A stretch of DNA of 64,000 nucleotides from Hofstenia miamia (lineage: Eukaryota; Xenacoelomorpha; Acoela), in NCBI GenBank assembly GCA_004352715.1, contig SCFE01000072.1:1666335-1730334 (forward strand), written 5' to 3'. Below are positions 57,861 through 64,000 of the stretch, one piece after another (the stretch's first letter is position 1; every line of letters begins with the position of its first letter). The position numbers were made by a program, and so were the translations under genes. The notes under the pieces were generated by a model, which did not search any database, was not told the origin of the DNA, and saw only the letters and a list, made by a program, of their open reading frames with translations.

Positions 57861-60800
57861 ACACGAACTTCTTATGCCCTCTGGTTTTGCACTCCAGTGG
57901 CATTGCTTTAACTAAATATTTGTTTGGAACTGGTTGGAATTAATATACCTCATCTGTACTGTTATTTGATTATTTTAGAAACCTCTTTAGATATGTTCTA
58001 ACAAATGTACATTGCAAAGAAAGAAAGTGGGAAAATTGCAGAAAAGGAAGAACGAGCAGAAGTTGTAGATGGTTAATCCAGCTTCAATTTCAGCTCATGG
58101 TTATCATAGTCGACTTATTTTCATTGTTTTCTTTTTGGTGCTTATATTTGAAATTATTTCCTAGATAAATTTTTTATTTTGGATAATAAATGTCTGTTTG
58201 CAATTGATGTATTTGCTGGATAAATTTGGACATTTGTATTAGCTAAACCTGTTCTGATAGATAAACAGATGGTCTCAGTTATGTATAATAATTCTTATCT
58301 TCTAAAAATATTGATCTAAAATAGGAACAAGTTAACCTACAATTAACTATCCAGCTTTTTCAATGCTTTTTGTTATCTACTGAATCACCAATAGAAAGCT
58401 AAATGGAAATAAAAACCTCTATTTATATTCCTAAGCTATAAGCACATTTTCATAGACAGTACATCAGCCTCTAGAAGGTTTCTGACTACTATTTGTGCCC
58501 TTCAATGTTTAACTTTCCATTGTAATATAATGCAAACCTAATATAATCCAAAATTTATGTAACTTAGATTTATTCTATCAGATTTTAGTAATGTTCACAA
58601 GAAATTTATATAAAATATGAAGACATCTGTAACATGTACCTGCTGTCACTTATTTTCATTCACGTGGAACTTTCTACTTAATCATGCTAAATGCCACTTT
58701 AATTAGACAAGCTGTTTGTCAAGTTAATTATTGTCAAAAGGATATTCGACACCAGGTAAATGTAATAACGTTTGACAAAATTACTTTACAATCAAAGGAA
58801 AACTAAATAAAAAATATGTTTTACTTTTTTCTCCATTCTGTCATCTATTTATATGTTTTCTACCAATTATGCTACAATACAAATGTCATTGCGTATTTGC
58901 CATGTTGATTAATTGGTAATTATTTAAAATGTAATTTCTTCTGTGGAAAAAGACCACTTTAAAAAATTCAATTGCTGTATATATATAAACTAAATTTGAT
59001 TTGATTATGTGTCCCATAAGACATGCCACTTTGCCAAATATCTGATAAACTAGGATTTTTCATTAGACTAAATTATTTAATATAGACTTTTAGTTAGCAT
59101 CTAAAATATAAAATTTATTCGGATCAATGTCAAAAATTTTTGGGTTATATCATTGCCATATATCGGCATTTTGCCTTTTATCAAAGTTGGTGCACGTTAG
59201 TTTTGATGTAAAAAAACTTATTTCTTCACAATCTTCTATTATCATAATGACCTCTTGGTCTTTGAAAGTTAGGAATTTATTTCCTTAAAAACTATAAATG
59301 TTTGCTTGAAAATTGATAACATTCAAAATTGAAATAAAATAAAACGAATGTCAAAGTTCTGAGCCAGGTTCGATTTTCAGATGAACTTAAACATAAAATT
59401 TGCCCGGTTGCTTAGGTATTTGCCAATTTAGGTAGTTATCTGTGTACACTTTTTCATTATAAAATTATCCAGATTGCATTCTAAGCATTGTCTTATGCCT
59501 AAGCTAACAAAACCAACTGAAGAAAAAACCTGTTAATGCAATATTGGTAATCCTATCAAAACAAATCAATGTTCAAGGATTCTTCTGAGATTCCATGTCT
59601 AATCCATTCAACAACAAATTTCGTTAAAGCAAGATGGACCAATGGAAAATCGGTCATTCATAACACTGCATGCAGATATTTCCACAAAATCGGACTTCTT
59701 AGTTGTCATGCTCTCTGAAAAAATGTTTCTTCACACACCACAGAATCTATTGCTATCATACCCACGTAGGAATTGCTTAGAGAAATAGAAAACTATTCCC
59801 TTAAATGAGTGTAATATTAAATTCTGCATAAACAATTTGCAATATGTGCATTTATATTGTCGTTTACGGAAAATACATCACCCATCTTTGTTATTATGTT
59901 AATTTGATACCAGCTGAATCCCTGAAAAAGTATTTATAACTGGGCTGTTTTTGAGGTGAGGTACCACCATTTTTAATGCTAATTATTTTTTAAGACAAGT
60001 TGTAAGCAAAAATAATTAAAAAATTTTCAAAAATTTTTTGAATTGCTCAACAATTGCAGTCTCTTCAATATTATCCAAGACGTTCAATGAAACCATCATT
60101 GAAATTAACTGGGAAACATGTAATCAATATTTGTATGAATGACTTATACAACACACATTCCAAAAAAGGCGGCTGGTTGATTAAACAAATGAAAATCAAT
60201 AAAGAAATTTCTTAACATCCAGTAATACACAATTTGTAAAAATATTGCTAAAAAACTTTGGAAAAATATATGAAATGCATATAAAAATGGAAGAATACGA
60301 GTAAGAATTGCAAGCCATTTTACAAAATAATGTTGACAGGGATTTATCTCTGGCAAGGCCGATGATGACGAAGCTGTACATTTCAATAATCTTTAAAGTC
60401 AAGCAAGCAGTTGCATGAGATTAGATAAGATGAGACAATAAAAAAATTTATATGGTAATCCGATGTGGCATATATCGAAAATTATTTTATATTCATATAC
60501 GAAGCCATGTAATTTTAGTTCCCATTCGTCGAAATTATATAGATTTCAGACCAAAGTGTAGCAAAAGATTCCTTTCGAATTTATATTTATAAAACATAAT
60601 CATATTTCTAATATTTCTAATATTAGCTTGTAGCATTGAAAATAAATATCATTTATTGCGTTAAGGAGAAAGTATTCCTAAAATGATTTGCATACATGTA
60701 TACCTATACATACATGTATATGTAAATATATATATATATATATATATATGTTTATATATATACATTAATGATTTTCACTTTTTTAGAACTAAAGCTATAT

Positions 60801-61300
60801 TTTCTTATAATTGTTTAATTAATCAAACAAAAAATTTTAATCCGATTTACTTGTGAATATTTTGTAACATTTTAAGATTTTATGGACAATTGGTTTAATT
60901 AATTATTTTTTGAAACTTTAGACAAAATGTATTAAATGCTTGTTTATAAAATGAGTCAAACTTCAGTTATTTACGTGTAATTTGGAAAAACTGAAAACTC
61001 CTAACAATATTTGAAATCACAGAGCCCCAGACCAAGCCTACTTTTACTAAAAAGCAAATTTTTTAGTTGTATGTTAATAATTAAAATATATTAAGAAGTT
61101 CGTTCTTTATTCCTAAAAGTTATTCCGCATCGCTATAATAGTTTTTGCATTAAGTTGAGAATAATGATAAAAAATATACAATCAATGGTGCTATTAAATT
61201 CAGAATTATTCAATAGCTCTATAAGAGTAGTTATTGTTGTTAATAATGTTGCAAAACATAACAGAAAAGTTTAAGGTTTTTGAAGAACGTGTAAAAATAT
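57861..61300. other. AT-rich stretch without recognisable gene
   Basis: CG dinucleotides reappear from about 57863. Only short open frames without motifs (for example minus 60144-60402). A TA/TG-rich tract with TACATGTATA palindromes lies at 60694-60765. Confidence 0.45.
60725..60762. repeat. (TA)n microsatellite
   Basis: Uninterrupted TA run followed by TGTTTATATATATA. Confidence 0.9.
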
Positions 61301-61308
61301 ATATTCAC

Positions 61309-61786
61309 TAGAGATGAGTGCGGTGCGGTGCCGCGGTGCAGTGTAGCGAGCGATTTACACAATTGCGGTGGTCAGCGTTAGAATTAAGCAACTTGCGGTG
61401 ACATAAAATTTATACAGATAACGTATTTTGTTTTAGAATTTAAAATCTCTAAGTACTTCTCAAAAGCTGTATTTGAAACAACACTAAGAGATTTCACATA
61501 CAAAATATGAAAAGTATTTTTTACATATTTCATAGAAAATTTGATGCTACGTCAATAAAATTGAATGACAAAATACCTAAGAAATTGTCTCTTAGCTTTA
61601 CTACGGTGATCCATAACCCTAAAAAAAATTCAGAAAATATCTATCGTTTCATACAAAGATAAAATTTAATTTCATTTATTCTGCTTGTTTGCTGTAAAAA
61701 AAACGGAAATTGCGGTGGTTAGCACTAAAGTTTTTTTTCTCTGCAGTTGAAAAATTTTTACAAAACCTGTGTCGCGCTCATCTCTA
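61309..61786. mobile_element. hAT-type MITE
   Basis: Ends TAGAGATGAGTGCGG and (reverse complement of the right end) TAGAGATGAGCGCGA are inverted copies. The flanks ATATTCAC (61301-61308) and ATATTTAC (61787-61794) form an 8-bp target duplication with one mismatch, the hAT length. The 478-bp interior is non-coding and contains repeated TTGCGGTGGT/TTGCGGTGA words near both ends. Non-autonomous. Confidence 0.85.
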
Positions 61787-61794
61787 ATATTTAC

Positions 61795-63667
61795 AATAAG
61801 ATAAACACAAATTTCAATTTAAAAGAGTAGCAAAGTATGCATGACCTTGTTGTGGTTCTCTTTTCTTAAGGTTTGCTTACATGTAAAAGGCCAATTACAA
61901 TAAAGATTTCAGAAATGTCAAGTAGAGTGCAAAATTGGAAGCTAAGTTTTACCATGCCCAGTTAATATTAAAATATCTGGCGATTAAAAGTGTTGATTAA
62001 TCGTTGTTAGATATAGCTATGCCAATAATCACCATTTATCTCACTTAACGTTACAATACTATCCATGGCAACATTTGTGTATATTTTCCGTATACGTCTA
62101 AGTAAGAGATCAACATATAAGCACTTTAATTGTAAAAATTAAGCGTTTTTGAATTTTAAGAAGAACTTAATAAAATTCTAAACAATCTAGTGGTAATCTA
62201 TGCACAAATTTAATACAATAGAAAGTATTGTTTTCATCGGTAACATTTGTGAAAATTCACACTCAATGCTATTTGGTATTGGTAGTCAAATGCAAAAATG
62301 GACAGGAGGAACACGTATCTGCTCCAGAAAGGATTGAACACCTTGAACCCCAGGCCTACAGCCCTGTATGACACGTTTATTGTATTAAGGCTAACAATGC
62401 AATGTTAATTTCTACAGAATTGAATAAATCGGATGCGCATATTAATCAACACATTTTGCAAACTATCCAGTCAAATCCATAGTGTAGTGCCTATGGGCCT
62501 CAATGAGGCAGAAGAAACTATCAGTGGCATAAAAGAAAAATAATTTGAGCCGGGCTTTGGCAGGATAATTGGTATTTTGAATTGAGCTGGGCTTGGGTTT
62601 GGCATAAGCTGCATTGGGTCGGTCCGGGATTGGGCCTAAAATTCGTCCCAATTCCAACTACTTCCTATGAAACAGAAAAAGCATAAATTTGTTATTCTGG
62701 ATTTTTTCTATATTGCGAAATATAAATTGCATTTTTCCTTATGAAAAATTTGATAAAAGTAAACTGTGTTAGTTATATGTCTTCATTTAGAATGGGCAAT
62801 CAGGCAAGCTACAAATCGAAAGGAGTTCACTACAGGAAGAATTCGGGAATTTTTAAGAAAAAACATCGAATATCGAGAAGTGTAACTTTCATAGGTAGAA
62901 AATTATTAAGATGAAATTTTTTTAATATAACTGCCACGATCGATGTTCGCATGGGTACTCTACAACAATAAGAATTTAGCAGAACAAAATTAATTGAAGA
63001 AGTCAAAAATTTGAATATTATCTTAGTGAAACTTAATGCTTAATTGAAATATTTGTTTAAGTCCATATATTAAATTTTTACGAAATAAATATAAAAAATA
63101 ATTAAAAGAAAATTCAAGAATTTCCAATATGCTCCCACACTAAAATTGCATAACCATTATGAAATTGCATCTACTATAAAACCTTATTGCGCATACATTT
63201 TTAGTAGAAAACATTTGTAAATTACATAAAGATGAAATTAAATTTGTAATTCATGTATTTTAGACAGTTGTACTGAAAGTGATGTTCAAGAATATCCATG
63301 GATGAAAAAATTGCTAAATTCCATTAACAAAATTGATCGAAGTATGTATTCATTTTTTGTACAATAAGCTTTCATTAAATATTAGAACTTTATTGGGCAA
63401 TTTTATCTTTTTTATAATCGCAGCTTGAATTTTGAAAAATTCCGTTTCATCCATCATTTGTTATCAAATTTGCGTTTAGTATGTGAATATTGGACCAAAA
63501 CGGATACATGCAATGCACTTGATGTTACTATGTCAAGCATATAGCTATAGAGGACTACACCATATTATTTAATGCACAAATAGATTTTTTTGTTCCTGAA
63601 TCAAGCTCTTGATTTCTAAAAATGAGAATTTTTCTATAGGTGTTATGTGGTGCTTCTATGCATGCAA

Positions 63668-63702
<35 letters not shown>

Positions 63703-64000
63703 CGTGGTCCTTAACAATAAAGTTTGGAAAGTGATGCTCCTAAACACTTATTTTTTCCCATACATAAAAAATAATTTTATGAAAAATTGAAAAACTTCGG
63801 ACAACATTTAGAACCTACATATCGATGTTGATCTTTAGGGCGATGATATTCAAGCATATTACGAGAGGGTAAAAACACGAAATCATTCGTAATTCTGCTT
63901 CTAGAAGGCCTATGATCATATTTGACCACTCAACATTTGTTGAAGCATTAGTGAAATTTACTTGAAAAATTAAGAGCTATTTAGTTTGTTCAATATTTGA
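61795..64000. other. Stretch without recognisable gene
   Basis: AT-rich. A G-rich patch at 62550-62640 (GGGCTTGGGTTTGG, GGTCGGTCCGGGATTGGGCC) looks like a repeat end, but no partner is visible. (TA)n at 63670-63699. Confidence 0.4.

Noticed and set aside
54691-64000. Host gene or conserved exon
   Set aside because: No open frame with a recognisable domain, no convincing splice-bounded coding stretch and no tRNA/rRNA pattern found by eye on either strand.
1-64000. CRISPR array, bacterial operon or phage-type defence system
   Set aside because: No regularly spaced repeats of CRISPR size, no ribosome-binding pattern; the content is eukaryotic retroelements throughout.

Overview
This window is an AT-rich, intron-era eukaryotic (animal) sequence made almost entirely of decayed transposable elements. 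There is no operon structure, no bacterial-type gene and no host gene I can support. A copia element primed by a half initiator-Met tRNA, gypsy-type elements with short 4-bp target duplications, several jockey/CR1-like LINEs (one with a 2A-like motif) and hAT-type MITEs point to a metazoan, most likely an invertebrate; I cannot name the species. Runs of exactly 1000 N, isolated single Ns and repeated contig ends show a draft scaffold, and several layout oddities are assembly effects.

Left nest (1-18.3 kb). A gypsy-type element holds a gag remnant (1.56-2.87 kb), a protease remnant (12.5-12.9 kb) and a remnant of an unrecognised accessory module (13.5-14.45 kb). It is split by a copia element (2869-12444, 5-bp target duplication with one mismatch). 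The copia itself carries nested LTRs at 3171-4298 and 9982-10939, plus a block (4759-6942) with another LTR and an antisense accessory-module remnant. Next come an LTR (about 14.45-15.44 kb), a plus-strand accessory module (15.44-16.95 kb) and an inverted LTR (16953-18061). After a 1-kb gap and a 2-kb segment of different composition, 3541 bp (21270-24810) repeats 14721-18261 without visible difference and then runs on into the rest of the accessory module (to about 25.6 kb).

Middle (25.9-42 kb). There is a 534-bp miniature LTR element (TRIM) with a clean ATGG duplication, then a minus-strand C-terminal part of an accessory module, then the most complete element of the window: a gypsy-type retrotransposon (30870 onward) with LTR, gag, protease, RT, RNase H, integrase and a roughly 3-kb accessory region in the env position. 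Its true 3' flank is not the sequence that follows it here but the one at 53912: the ATTG target duplication and the interrupted accessory ORF match there.

Right part (43-53.6 kb) is a contig of LINE remnants on both strands with an inserted MITE; its normal CpG content contrasts with its neighbours and it is probably misplaced. From 54.7 to 64 kb I see only AT-rich sequence, microsatellites and one hAT-type MITE.

The main biological point is a long accessory ORF module of unknown function, recognisable in at least five separate element copies on both strands, in the env position of the best-preserved gypsy element. The elements are dead, and many lost catalytic residues are explained by CpG to TpG/CpA transitions.
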